Below are positions 9,933 to 19,102 of a stretch of 64,000 bases of DNA, one piece after another (the first letter of the stretch is position 1; each line of letters starts with the position of its first letter). This DNA is from Actinoplanes subtropicus. Lineage in GTDB: Bacteria; Actinomycetota; Actinomycetes; Mycobacteriales; Micromonosporaceae. The notes below the pieces were generated by a model, which had not been told where the DNA came from, did not search any database, and was given only the letters and a program-made list of their open reading frames with translations. The translations under genes and the position numbers were made by a program. Location: positions 310,001-374,000 of the forward strand of contig NZ_JOJL01000020.1 of the NCBI RefSeq assembly GCF_000721705.1, read 5' to 3'.

Positions 9933-10562
9933 ATGCTCGCACGACTGCAGACCGTGGCAGCGCGTCCCCGAACCGACGACCAGGATCAGCTCGTCACGCA
10001 GGTGACCAGCATGATCTCGGCACATCCAGGATTCGCGGGCTTGGCGATGCTCCAAGACGACGAAGGCGCCGGCACCATGCTGACCCTCTGGCACACCCGG
10101 GAGGACGCCGAACTCGCGTCCGAGAGATCCCGGGCCGCCCGTGGCCCCCGACCGTTCACCCTGCTCAGCGACGACATCTACGAGATCGATGACGACGTGA
10201 CCGGCCCCGCCTCGACCCAGCGCGCGGAAGCCGCGTTCGTCGGCCACTTCGACGGGCCACTGAGCCCCGCCCGCGTCGCCGCCGCCCGCCGCGGTGGCCG
10301 CGACCGCATCCGGCCCGCTCTGCACCAGGTCCCGAGCCTGGTCCGCACCCTGGTGCTCTGGCACCCCATCGACAGCAAGATGGCGGTCGTTCACCTCGTC
10401 ACCTCGATCGAGGGCCTGCAGGACGTGACCGCCGCGGTCACCTCCACCGAGCTGCTGGCGGGCGAGGATCCGTCCCTGCTGACCGGACCCGACCGAGTGC
10501 AGGCCCATCGGGTGCTGTCCTACCTGCTCCCCGCCCCGGCAAACCCGGTGCCGGAGCGGTAG
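9933..10562 (+). CDS. Hypothetical protein with two ABM-like ferredoxin-fold halves
   Basis: A 209-residue cytoplasmic protein starting MLARLQTVAARP, with GGAGG at 9920-9924 before the ATG at 9933. The N-terminal half (HPGFAGLAMLQDDEGAGTM, then LTLWHTREDAELA) has the look of a dimeric alpha/beta-barrel (antibiotic biosynthesis monooxygenase-like) domain. The second half (VPSLVRTLVLWHPIDSKMAV) could be a degenerate repeat of it. It lies 78 bp after the LAL regulator on the same strand, possibly co-transcribed. No catalytic residues are evident, so the enzyme role is speculative. Confidence 0.65.
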   Translation: MLARLQTVAARPRTDDQDQLVTQVTSMISAHPGFAGLAMLQDDEGAGTMLTLWHTREDAELASERSRAARGPRPFTLLSDDIYEIDDDVTGPASTQRAEAAFVGHFDGPLSPARVAAARRGGRDRIRPALHQVPSLVRTLVLWHPIDSKMAVVHLVTSIEGLQDVTAAVTSTELLAGEDPSLLTGPDRVQAHRVLSYLLPAPANPVPER

Positions 10563-11034
10563 TTCGCCGTCCGTCCGCGACCACTGCGAGCCGCAGCACC
10601 GAGGCCGGCACGGAAGCCCGACCAGAGCAGGCCAAGGCCGGGACGGCAAGCGGCGAACACCGCCTCGCACTGGTCGCGGGGCGCGTCCGGATCTGCCGCG
10701 TCGAACGTGCATCGGCTGTGCGGGACCGTCACTGTTCGTGCTCGCGTGGGGTCGGCGGCCGGTTGCGGGTACAACGCCCGCCGGCCTGATCACGGTACGG
10801 TGGCCAGACAGCTGGGCGGGATGCTGACGTACGCATCCCGCCGGCCGGCGGTGCGGACCCGGGCAGTCCTCGACGATGGGCGGCGCTACAAAGGAACTGG
10901 GCGTGGCTGGCGCGACAATTCGGCAAGCGGACGGGTCGCGGATTGAGTGCTACGAGGTGTTGGCCCTGACCCTCCTCGGGGCCCATCCGATTGCCTGACG
11001 CGCATTCGGCCTGCCGACCGTAGACTCCACGATC
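10563..11034 (+). other. Intergenic region without a convincing gene
   Basis: About 470 bp with no clear gene. A minus-strand frame of 84 codons (10520-10774) has plausible composition but overlaps the preceding gene, has no ribosome-binding site that I can see and no recognisable domain. I see no tRNA, transposase or strong hairpin here. Confidence 0.4.
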
Positions 11035-12008
11035 ATGACGGTCGGCGTGGTGCTGGGCGAGGTGACGTGCCCGTCGGGACAGTTGGTGATCATGGATGGG
11101 GGCTACCTCGAGTTGTGGTCCGGCGCCGGCGTGCCGGACGACGAGGAGCAGCCGGCAACCGATTTCGCCATCGTGGGGCCGGACGCCGAGGCGGCCGGCG
11201 AGTCCTTCGATCGGCAGACCGGCACTCGGTTGTATGACATTCCTGATCACGGTGTTGTCCAGTTCACTGCGCTCTTCAACGAACACTGCCAGAGGCACGG
11301 GCACGACGCGCGCCTTCGTGCGTTCGAGCACCAGGTCCCGCATCGGGAACGGGTCCGGCATGCGGTCATGGCCCGCGAGCCGGGATTCCTCGTCTCGGGT
11401 GTTCCGGTGTTGTCGATCGAGGTGCCGGCCAGGTGGCCACTGGCGGTCACCGCTGTCCCTGGCGAGCACGGCTGGCGGTCGATGCGGGTCGAGCTCGGTC
11501 ACGCCCCGGTGGCCGATTCCTGGACATTCTGGGAAATCAGGGTCGAAAAGGGCCCGATTCGTTTTCGCCGACGCGCTGAACTCGTGGGAGCACGTCCAGT
11601 CGCTGGATGGGCTGGCCGACCTGGTCTTTGGGGCCGAGACAAGAAAAGGTCGCTGCTGAGTTCGGCGCGCCCCGGCTCGCCGGCTCCGCCGAGGACGGGT
11701 ACGGATGGGTCGATCTGCCGGTGGCGGAGGCATACCGGCGCGGGCTCGCGATCGAGATGCGCCGCAACGAACCCGGCGGCCCGAAATTCGCCTTCGACTT
11801 CCGACCCCATTCCCACCGCTGGCAAGTGATGAGCCTGGTCCGGGCCTCCGACCATGATGCCGGCGTGATCCAGGTCGACGGCGCGGACATCCTGATGGCG
11901 ATGACCTCCGTCGGTGACGGCTTCTTTCCTGTCCATCTCGACGTCGACGCGGCCGGCCTCCCGGTCGCCCTCCGCATTGACATCACCGGCGAGGACCGAT
12001 CCGGCTGA
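11035..12008 (+). pseudogene. Frameshifted DUF4241-like hypothetical gene
   Basis: One protein of about 324 residues reads through three frames. Frame one runs from the ATG at 11035 to about 11560 (VADSWTFWEIRVEKGP). A second frame covers about 11565-11640 (FADALNSWEHVQSLDGLADL). A third runs to 12008 (EKVAAEFGAP to VGDGFFPVHLDVDAAGLPVA). The closing GDGFFPVHLDVDAAG pattern resembles the end of DUF4241 proteins, but this is weak. Two indels 80 bp apart suggest decay or local sequence errors. No signal peptide is present. Confidence 0.6.
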
Positions 12009-12270
12009 CGGCACCGATGTCCACACGGTCGTGCGTACGGTTTTGCCGCTGATCGAGCGCTACTGTCCGTGATGTCCAGTCCGCGACGGAGCGTAGGCAG
12101 CAGGCCGTAGCCCGGCTCTGAACCGTGGACGAGAAGGTGCCGCGCATGCGCGCCAGCAGCGAGGTGGGCGCACTCCGATGGCGGCCGCGTTCCCCGCGCG
12201 CCGGCTACCGGAACTATCCTCGGCAGATCGACCTGGACCTGGCCAAATAGTCCTCGACGCCGTCCTGGCG

Positions 12271-12997
12271 TCAGGGTTTGCGGACGCGGCGCGACCTCAG
12301 GGTCATCGTGACGCCGGTGACCAGGCCGCCGAGCAAAAGGCCCCCGATCGCCGCCGCGGCGAGCCACCGCAGCCTCGGCCGGCCCGTTGGGGCAGCCTGC
12401 TTGTCGTCGCTAGGGAACTCGGTGCTCTCGGCGCGAGGGGACTCGGTGCGGGGGGGGTCCTTTGCCACCATCCGGCGGGCTTATCGATGTGACAGTCACC
12501 TTGGCCGCGGCCGCTTCCGGCTTTGCGGAGCCGCCGGCGGGTACGATGTTCGAGAGGATCGGACCACCGGTGTCCACTCTGGTGTGACCCTCTTCGCGGA
12601 ACGCCGCGAGCGCGAGCCACCCGTTTGAGCTCACCTTGAGTTTGTATGTCGTGCTTCCGGAGTAGTAGTCCGGCTGGCCGGCCCACTCGGCGTCGGGAGC
12701 CGGCCGCTGGCAGTCGGCGACCTTCACCAGCCGGCTGCCGGCCGGGATGGCGTAGGTGGGGTAACCGACCGTCGTGTGTGGGACCGGTGCGTGGTCGCCG
12801 ACGATCTGGAACAGGCACATCGCGGTGCCATCGTCGATGCCCGCGTCGTCGCCCATGGCGACGGTCACCGTGACAGTGGTGTCCGCCCGGATCTGCCGTC
12901 CGGAGATGGTCACCGTGTAATCCGACTTGGCCAGCGCGGCCGACGGTGTCGCGAGGATCAACGCGACGGCCCCGACGGACGCGAGGATGATGCGCAT
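12271..12997 (-). pseudogene. Secreted, C-terminally membrane-anchored protein, frame broken in a G8 run
   Basis: The N-terminal frame (from ATG 12997) has a signal peptide (MRIILASVGAVALILATPSAALA) and an extracellular domain with two cysteines (AMCLFQIV, VADCQRP). It then leaves frame at a run of eight G (12450-12457). The next frame continues with a Ser/Thr/Pro-rich spacer, a membrane helix (WLAAAAIGGLLLGGLVTGV) and a basic tail (RSRRVRKP), as expected for a protein fixed to the outer face of the membrane. Restoring one frame gives about 240 residues. It could be a real mutation, a phase-variable tract or a sequencing error. Confidence 0.65.
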
Positions 12998-12999
12998 GA

Positions 13000-13379
13000 C
13001 CGGCCCCCGTCCGCCGCCGACTCACCATGAACGTCCGGGTCGAGAATGCCAGGTGGTGGCAAGCCGCTCGTCAGACGATCGACGAGGAGCGCCTACACAA
13101 CGTGACTTTCACCGGTGCGGCCCGCACCCGAATCTGCCGATGAGCGGACACCCGGTCCGCCGGAAGCTGCACCTGCCGCCGTAAGCCCCCGTGGCGCGCC
13201 CAAACTCTCCAAGGTCGACGCCGACTCGCAGATCTAGGGGCGTAACCGTCAGCGACGAACTGAAAGCCTTCATCCTCGCGCCGGCCCCGGCGCATGCTCG
13301 CCCGGAATAGGCAAAAGTCCCGGCAATCACGTGCAAGTAGCCGATGAGCGTACGTTCGCGCGGGTGCCATGATGCTCCG
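13000..13379 (+). other. Intergenic region between divergent genes
   Basis: About 380 bp between the start of the secreted protein on the minus strand and the GTG start at 13380. It must contain at least two promoters, but I see no convincing -35/-10 pair, repeat or RNA gene. Short open frames on both strands have no recognisable domain. Confidence 0.4.
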
Positions 13380-13919
13380 GTGTCTGTTCTGACCGACTAC
13401 TTCGCCGCCGGCTCTGACGGTGTGGCGGCGACCGCCGTGGACTTCGTCGACTCGCAGCCGCGTTTGCTCGATCGCACGGCCGAGGATGTCGCGGCCGGCA
13501 AGACGCTGTACCAGGTATCACCGGATGAGGCGACGCGGCCTCGGGTCGAGATCGCACAATCGGGGACCCTCGTGGTGCAGTGCAAGGGTGTCGACCCGAC
13601 CAGTCTGGCGCGGCTGGAAGAGATTCTCACCGGCCGCTCGTATGACGACGTAAATGCCGATCCTCGGCAGGCTGCCCTGATCGCACCGGCCGAGGAAGAC
13701 GTCGATGGATGCATGGTGCTGTCAGTTACCGACACGCTCCGCGACGCCTTGGCGTCGTTGAAACCGGCGGCGCAGCCCCAGGTGGCACGGCAGTGGGCGA
13801 GCACAGAGTTCGCCGCAACCGCGGCGGACAGCCTCACGATGTTCCTGGCCGCCCTCACTGATTTGGCGCAGCGAGCCGTCGCCGACAACAAGCGGCTCTA
13901 CTGCTACGTGGTCTTCTGA
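13380..13919 (+). CDS. Hypothetical cytoplasmic protein (179 aa)
   Basis: Reads VSVLTDYFAAGSDGVAATAV from the GTG at 13380; an ATG 36 bp upstream (13344) is in frame but its extra residues look non-coding. The protein is mixed alpha/beta without signal peptide or membrane helix. It contains a CKGVDPTSLARLEEILTG segment in the middle and a helical C-terminus. Similar short starts (MSVLTDYF) occur in actinobacterial proteins of unknown function that appear in multiple copies beside HEAT or TPR genes. I cannot assign a role. Confidence 0.6.
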   Translation: MSVLTDYFAAGSDGVAATAVDFVDSQPRLLDRTAEDVAAGKTLYQVSPDEATRPRVEIAQSGTLVVQCKGVDPTSLARLEEILTGRSYDDVNADPRQAALIAPAEEDVDGCMVLSVTDTLRDALASLKPAAQPQVARQWASTEFAATAADSLTMFLAALTDLAQRAVADNKRLYCYVVF

Positions 13920-14093
13920 CCTGTTCGGTCACACGGCCGCCGCGACGCCCACTCATGCCGCCGATCGGGGGCGACCGCCTGCTGTCCGTCACGCTGGGTG
14001 ACCGACTCGCGTCGGGCAGCGCTTCCTCAACTGCCGATGTGCGGATGCCCAGCCTTGGTCAACGAGACAGGGCTGCCCTGTGCGGCTGCCGAT

Positions 14094-14789
14094 TCAGCGG
14101 GATGTGAGCTGACGTAGTCCGTCGTCGGTGCCGATCGCTGGGCGGTAGTCCGGCCGCGCCGCGTACAGGTTGATCGCCCAGGCGGTGAAGCCGCGGTCGG
14201 CACCGGTCCGGATCGTCGTTCCTGGTCGAAGTCCGCGTCGTACGACCAGTTCAGGGCGTACGATATGCAGGTTTATGCCAGATTTTGTCGGCTTTGCGGT
14301 GGGGGTAGCCTCCCAGGGCACGAAGACGGAGCCGAAGAGCTGCCGGTCGAGCACGCCGTCGGGGCGCAGGAACATGCCGAACGGTCCAAGCACGCTGCGC
14401 CACTGCAACGGAAGAAGTAGCAGCGTCAGCACCACGGCGGCGATCTGGATCCAGGTCACGCCGTTGCTGAAGCGCGCATCTATGCCGACCAGGGCGGCGA
14501 CCGCCACAGGCAGCACGGTGCCCATGCCGGCCGACAGGATCGCGTTGGCGTTGGGCGGCGTCGTGAAGGCACCGTCACGCACCAGGAACGTCTCGGGATG
14601 GCGCGCGTTGAGTGCGACGAGGCTGGTGATGGGTAGACCCAACCACAACACGAACAGCAGGATGGCGCTGACCTCGGAAACGGCCGAAATCTTCACCTGT
14701 GTGAGCGCCGCGAGGACGACCGCTGTCACCAGCACACCGATGAGAAACGCCAAGCGATGCGAGATGATCTTCGTCCACACGCGCAGCAT
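14094..14789 (-). CDS. Membrane protein with a PH-like C-terminal region
   Basis: From the ATG at 14789 (MLRVWTKIISHRLAFLIGVL) the 231-residue protein has four hydrophobic segments. They occur as pairs near residues 12-32 and 42-60, then near 85-105 and 115-133. A soluble C-terminal part follows (FGMFLRPDGVLDRQLFG to HIVRPELVVRRG) that looks like a bacterial PH-like fold. An alternative ATG at 14837 would add 16 residues that look non-coding. The gene stands alone. The role is unknown. Confidence 0.65.
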   Translation of the reverse strand: MLRVWTKIISHRLAFLIGVLVTAVVLAALTQVKISAVSEVSAILLFVLWLGLPITSLVALNARHPETFLVRDGAFTTPPNANAILSAGMGTVLPVAVAALVGIDARFSNGVTWIQIAAVVLTLLLLPLQWRSVLGPFGMFLRPDGVLDRQLFGSVFVPWEATPTAKPTKSGINLHIVRPELVVRRGLRPGTTIRTGADRGFTAWAINLYAARPDYRPAIGTDDGLRQLTSR

Positions 14790-15236
14790 CGTAGGACCAT
14801 CGCCAAGTCTCGCCAACCAGCACAGGTTCCCATCCATCCGCCGAACAGTCGCCTTCCGCAAGCGCAACGGCTGGACGCGCACCTGCCAGTCGGCGCCCGC
14901 CTTACCTCACCCACGGTCGGCGGCTGATGGTGCGCCGGCCACGACAGTGGCTCCGAACGCCTGAATCAGCCCGAAGCTACCCACCCGGGCAGTGAATCCG
15001 ACGTGATCGGGTACTCGGAGTAGCCGCGAATCGGTCGCTACGCAGCGTTGTGTTCGCGCCAGGTGGCCGGCGCGTACGAGTGTGGATGAGCGGCGTGCAT
15101 GCCTACGTGGCGCGTACCGCAACCTCTGAGCGTCCATCGGCGCGCGGCTGACGCCTGACTCGCGTTGTCGCGGCGCCTGAGCGGCACCGCGTGGCCGGGT
15201 GGTGTAGGTCTGCCTATGTGGATCGCGGCCGGTTGG
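14790..15236 (+). other. Intergenic region, no gene seen
   Basis: About 450 bp upstream of the membrane-protein gene and downstream of the small gene at 15237-15741. The bases nearest 14790 could encode a longer N-terminus on the minus strand. I see no RNA gene, transposase fragment or strong hairpin in the rest. Confidence 0.35.
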
Positions 15237-15741
15237 TCACTTCGATTGGACGGCGGTGCGGGCGGCCGGGTCGGCGGGAAGGTAGAGGGCGACGCGGTGC
15301 GCGGTGCGGGTTCGGGCTACGGGGACGCTTGCGCGGAGCGCGGTGACATCGCCGTCGGCGGGCAGTTCGACCCAGCGGCGGCCCAGTGTGGGCAGGGTTT
15401 CCAGGAGAGCCGCGTCGCCGCCGGCACGGGATGCCGCGGACCAGAAGTCGTCATCCGCGGGCGCCAACCCGGTGGCGTCCGGAAGCGCGTCGTAGCGCAC
15501 CGCCAGGCCGGGCGCGGCCGGTGGCTGCGATTCGTTGTCCGCGGCCCGCGGTGCGATCCCGCCGTCGGCGACACCGCGGACCAACGCCCGGATCTTGACC
15601 ACGTTCAGTACGGCGAGCGCCCCGGAGACGGCCAGCAAATGCGGGGGCGGCCGGGCTCCTGTGGTCGAGGCCCAAGGCCACGAAGGCTGCCACGATCAGT
15701 GCGATCGTCTGGGAGAGCGGTTTCGGGTCTGATGATCGCAT
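15237..15741 (-). pseudogene. Small two-helix membrane protein with a frameshift
   Basis: The N-terminus (ATG 15741, MRSSDPKPLSQTIALIVAAF) starts one membrane helix. Around 15655-15670 the frame changes, and a second helix (HLLAVSGALAVLNVVKIRAL) and a soluble C-terminal half follow, ending at 15237. Joined, the product would be about 167 residues. The shift lies in a G-rich stretch (gcgggggcgg), so a sequencing error is possible. The start codon lies within 10 bp of an IS630 transposase remnant, so the native promoter may have been lost. Confidence 0.5.
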
Positions 15742-15749
15742 GCGATACG

Positions 15750-15962
15750 GCGATGGTGGCATCCGCCTGGATCTCCTTCGCCGACGAGTGCGGACAGACG
15801 CTGAAGGCCTACAAGGCCACCGCCTGGGCGCCGAAAGGCGAGACACCAGTGGTGAAGGTGACCGCGAAAGGCACCGTGCGGGTCTCGGTCGCCGGGCTGT
15901 GCGCTACCGGCCCGGTGACCGCTCCTGGCTGATCTACCGCACGAAATCATCGACCGTCGCTG
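15750..15962 (+). mobile_element. IS630-family transposase remnant
   Basis: The plus strand reads WISFADECGQTLKAYKATAW, then APKGETPVVKVT and RVSVAGL, the central DDE region of IS630/Tc1-like transposases. After a frame change near 15895 it continues as VRYRPGDRSWLIYRTK in the same family pattern. Only about 70 residues survive. The N-terminal helix-turn-helix, the other catalytic acidic residues and the terminal repeats are not visible. The fragment ends at the stop of the adjacent minus-strand cysteine-rich gene (15947), so an old insertion was largely deleted here. Confidence 0.75.
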
Positions 15963-16804
15963 AGTCGGTTGCCCCGGCAGAACTCCCGGTGGTAGCGGTA
16001 ACTCCGGAATCCGAGGGCGCCGTCCTGCGTCCACACCGTGACCGGATCCTGGTGTTCGGGGTTGTCCACTCCGCACAGGGGAAACGCCCATCCGGGCGCC
16101 GGGCCGCCACTCCCGGAGGTGCCCACCGACCGGTAAGTCTCGTACCACGACGGGCTCAGCGTCCGGACGGCCGGGATCTCCCGGAACATGAAGTCGAGTG
16201 CGCCCCCGGTCATCGCTTGATGGATCGACCCCGTGGTGCTCACCTCGGCGGTCTTCTCGGCCGGCCCGCCGCAGCACGCGCACATCTGCGGCCACTCGAT
16301 CTGCCCGGGGAGCGCCGGCAACGGGATGAGCAGCGTTGGCCGGGGCATGAGCTGATTCGGGCCGAGCTCCTGGGTCTGCTCGTAGCCGACGACCAGGTAC
16401 GCCAGGCAGCGTGGGCACTGTAGCGGCTCGGCGAACGGCCGCGCCGGCTGCTTGGCGCCGCAGACCACGCAGGTCGCGACGACCGAGGCCAGCGACGTGC
16501 CCGGCTGGTTCATCGTGTGCGCCGGGGTCGGCGGGCCGGGGTCATGGTCCCCTTCCGGCAGCCAGACCTCGGCGCTCAACGGCACGTCGGCGCCGGCTAG
16601 CCCGTCCAGGGCAAGCGCGATGATCAGGCCGATGGGCAGCACCGCGGTGACGGACGCGTACCCGACCAGGGTGCCGTCCAGCCCGCGCAGGAGAACCTCG
16701 TCGCCCTTGGTGACCTTTTCCCGGATCTGTCCGCGGGTGCGGAACTTCGCCGACTCCCGGGTCTCGCCCACGAGGCTCGTCAACACACACAACAGCCTGG
16801 CCAC
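15947..16804 (-). CDS. Cysteine-rich putative zinc-binding protein, paralogue A
   Basis: A 285-residue protein starting GTG (VARLLCVLTSLVG) with AAAGGAG upstream. The N-terminal 90 residues look like a small beta-barrel (KGDEVLLRGLDGTLVGYA). A CxxC...CxxC zinc-ribbon candidate follows (C112, C115, C130, C133), then a CACCGGPAE motif (175-183). The C-terminal domain has SWYETYRS, FPLCGVDNPEH and FCRGNRL. A paralogue at 18208-19098 shares this order, including the two cysteine clusters. No family is recognised; metal or nucleic-acid binding is inferred from the cysteines. Its 3' end touches an IS630 remnant. Confidence 0.75.
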   Translation of the reverse strand: MARLLCVLTSLVGETRESAKFRTRGQIREKVTKGDEVLLRGLDGTLVGYASVTAVLPIGLIIALALDGLAGADVPLSAEVWLPEGDHDPGPPTPAHTMNQPGTSLASVVATCVVCGAKQPARPFAEPLQCPRCLAYLVVGYEQTQELGPNQLMPRPTLLIPLPALPGQIEWPQMCACCGGPAEKTAEVSTTGSIHQAMTGGALDFMFREIPAVRTLSPSWYETYRSVGTSGSGGPAPGWAFPLCGVDNPEHQDPVTVWTQDGALGFRSYRYHREFCRGNRLSDGR

Positions 16805-17052
16805 TCGGCCCGCTCCTTTCGATCAGCCTTCAATACGCGCCAGTCGTGCCTTGTCCTGCTGGAACCGGACGTGCTCCAGACCGCGTCCTCGGGCCACCTT
16901 CGTCGCAAACCAGCGGGAGAGGGTCGACAAACAGTCGCTGCCACCTCGGTGGCCGCCCCACAGCCAGCTGACGGCATACGACCGACCACAACACCGGAGA
17001 CCGCACGCGCGTTCGGAAAAGAACGGGTATCGCTGTGATCCGGAAGCGTGGC

Positions 17053-17841
17053 CTACAGCCAGGACTCGCAGATCGCCACGTGGTCCTCGACCCACTTGAC
17101 ATCCTCGTGGTCGGGGTCGTCCAGGTCGCGTACCACGATGACTTCCTTCAGAATCGGGATCGCCTCGGCGAACCGCCCCAGCTCCATCAAGCAGACGCCG
17201 GCGACCGCGTCGGCTCGGGCGACGTCGACCGTGTAGCCGACGGTGAGCCAGTGTCCGCGAGCGGCCAGGATCTCGCCCAGCGCCTCCTCGTATCGGCCCC
17301 AGCGGTACAGGTATTCGCCCAGCGCGAGCCGGGCCCCTGGCCGCCAGCTCTGGTCGTCCGGAGGGTAGCAACTCACGGCGCCGCGCCAGTGCAGCTCCGC
17401 CCGCGCCTGGTCACCGGCAGCCTCGGCCAGCCGGGCCAGAGCCTGGTGAGTGTTCCTCGGAAAGCCGGTGCCGAAGTCCGTGGCCGGGAACACCGTCAGC
17501 GCCCGGCGGTACAGCTCCTCGGCCTCGGCGAAGCGCTCTCGGCGCTCCAGAAACTCAGCCAGGTCGTTGAGCCGCAACGCGGTGTCCCAGCGGTCCGGAC
17601 CGACGTCGTCTTCTTTGACAGCGAGGGCTCGGATCAGGCACAGGTACGCCGTGCGGTGGTCACCCTGCTCTTCCAACTGCCTGGCCCGCCCGACCCAACC
17701 CGGCGAGTTGTCCTCGGCATCGCCCAGACCGATCACGACCAGCCGGGCGCCCGGGTTGTCGATCTCCAACGCCTTGCCGAACAGGTTCCGCGCCCGCAGC
17801 GCCGCAGCCTCCGACGACGGGCTGGCGTCGGACGGGGTCAT
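17053..17841 (-). CDS. TPR protein between the cysteine-rich paralogues
   Basis: A 262-residue helical protein with several TPR-like units: EEQGDHRTAYLCLIRALAV; RERFAEAEELYRRALTVFP; RWGRYEEALGEILAARGHW; ELGRFAEAIPILKEVIVVR. The ATG at 17841 follows TTGGAGA at good spacing; a longer upstream frame is not supported. It has no signal peptide or catalytic motif. It lies between two divergently arranged cysteine-rich paralogues, so it may act as a scaffold for them, but the 248-bp gap to paralogue A leaves co-transcription uncertain. Confidence 0.75.
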   Translation of the reverse strand: MTPSDASPSSEAAALRARNLFGKALEIDNPGARLVVIGLGDAEDNSPGWVGRARQLEEQGDHRTAYLCLIRALAVKEDDVGPDRWDTALRLNDLAEFLERRERFAEAEELYRRALTVFPATDFGTGFPRNTHQALARLAEAAGDQARAELHWRGAVSCYPPDDQSWRPGARLALGEYLYRWGRYEEALGEILAARGHWLTVGYTVDVARADAVAGVCLMELGRFAEAIPILKEVIVVRDLDDPDHEDVKWVEDHVAICESWL

Positions 17842-18207
17842 TGAGGTATCTCCAAAATCTGATACACAAAGTCGAGTTCCCGGGACGCTACCAGGACGCG
17901 TCAAGGCTGCGACGCATGCTTGGGGATAGCTACGAAACCGCACAAAACGCGCCAGCCTTCTTGGCACCCACAATCGGGTATCCGATCATGCTGCCGAGCC
18001 GCGTAGACCTCTGACTACACGCCGGCCATCGATGCCCGCAGGCCCAGCGGCGAGTTGGTAACCTCCGCTTAGCCCGTTGGCGGCGCCCGGATCTGCCACA
18101 TCAGCGGGTATCCAGGTCCTAGACGGATTCCTCTCAACGACTGCGGGTTGCGCGCCCGCCTCTCGGTGATGCACGATGGCCTGCGCCAACGATCATGGGA
18201 GCCGTCC
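17842..18207 (+). other. Divergent intergenic region (TPR gene / cysteine-rich paralogue B)
   Basis: About 365 bp separating oppositely transcribed genes, so it should carry both promoters. A short dyad (ATCGG-gtat-CCGAT, 17973-17986) is visible. I see no RNA gene and no further coding frame that looks real. Confidence 0.4.
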
Positions 18208-19098
18208 GTGGCGACATTCCTTTGTGTCCTGTCCCACGTCGTCAGTTCCAGCCGGCCGGACTCCGCGCTGTTCGGTACCCGTGGGCGCCTGCGGCAGTCG
18301 GTGGCACCTGGGGACCTGGTCGCCGTGTACGCGCTGGACGGCACGCGACTGACCGCCGCCACCGCGACGTGGGTCAACGAGGACGCGACAGCGGTAGCGC
18401 TCAAACTCGACGCTGTCGCGGTCAAGGTCCTGCCGCCGAACACTGAGGTGTGGCGCTACGACGGCCCCGACGACCCCGGTCCCACCCCACCCCCGCGTAC
18501 CGCCAACCGGCCGGCGTCGGCAGAGGATCTGCGGCAGCTGTCGTGGACCGCCCGGTTCGGTCGGCACGTCATGGGGACCTGCGTGAACTGCGGCACCGCG
18601 CAGCCGGCCCACCCCTCGGACACGCCGGTCCGTTGCCGGGGCTGCCGGGCGTACCTGGTCGTAGCCGCCGACGACACCGCCGAGGCCCCTGCGCACCAGG
18701 AGACAACCGGTCCGTCCTTCACGGTCGAGGTGAGCGCGCTCGGCGACTCGGTGGTGTGGCCACCGGTGTGTGCCTGCTGCGGCGGCCCGGCCGACCAGAC
18801 CGTCGAAGTCGCGGAAATGATGTGGGACCGGTACGCCGGCACCGACAACCCGCTGGACCTGCTGTTCCGGGAAACTCGTGTGGAGCGGGCCGCTACCCCG
18901 TCCTGGTACGAGGTCGCCCGATCGACCGGTCCGGGTCAGCCGACCACGCACCTGTCGACCGGCCTGCGGTTCCCGCGGTGCGGGGTCAAGAACCACGACC
19001 ATGACGACGTGGTCACCTACGCGCCGCGCGAGCACACCATCGGGTTCCGTGTGTACGGCTACTACCGGGCATTCTGCCGCCTCAACGACCTGGGCTGA
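18208..19098 (+). CDS. Cysteine-rich putative zinc-binding protein, paralogue B
   Basis: A 296-residue paralogue of the minus-strand gene at 15947-16804. The GTG at 18208 was chosen because the two then begin alike (VATFLCVLS and VARLLCVLT), with GGGAG upstream. The layout is the same: an N-terminal barrel-like part (GDLVAVYALDGTRLTAAT), a zinc-ribbon candidate (C125, C128, C143, C146), CACCGGPADQ, SWYEVARS, FPRCGVKNHDHDD and a C-terminal GFRVYGYYRAFCRLN. The conserved cysteines and aromatic residues imply a stable metal-binding fold. The function is unknown. Confidence 0.78.
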   Translation: MATFLCVLSHVVSSSRPDSALFGTRGRLRQSVAPGDLVAVYALDGTRLTAATATWVNEDATAVALKLDAVAVKVLPPNTEVWRYDGPDDPGPTPPPRTANRPASAEDLRQLSWTARFGRHVMGTCVNCGTAQPAHPSDTPVRCRGCRAYLVVAADDTAEAPAHQETTGPSFTVEVSALGDSVVWPPVCACCGGPADQTVEVAEMMWDRYAGTDNPLDLLFRETRVERAATPSWYEVARSTGPGQPTTHLSTGLRFPRCGVKNHDHDDVVTYAPREHTIGFRVYGYYRAFCRLNDLG

Positions 19099-19102
19099 CG
19101 CG

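Noticed and set aside
10520..10774. Minus-strand 84-codon frame
   Set aside because: Plausible composition, but it overlaps an intact gene, has no ribosome-binding site and no recognisable domain.
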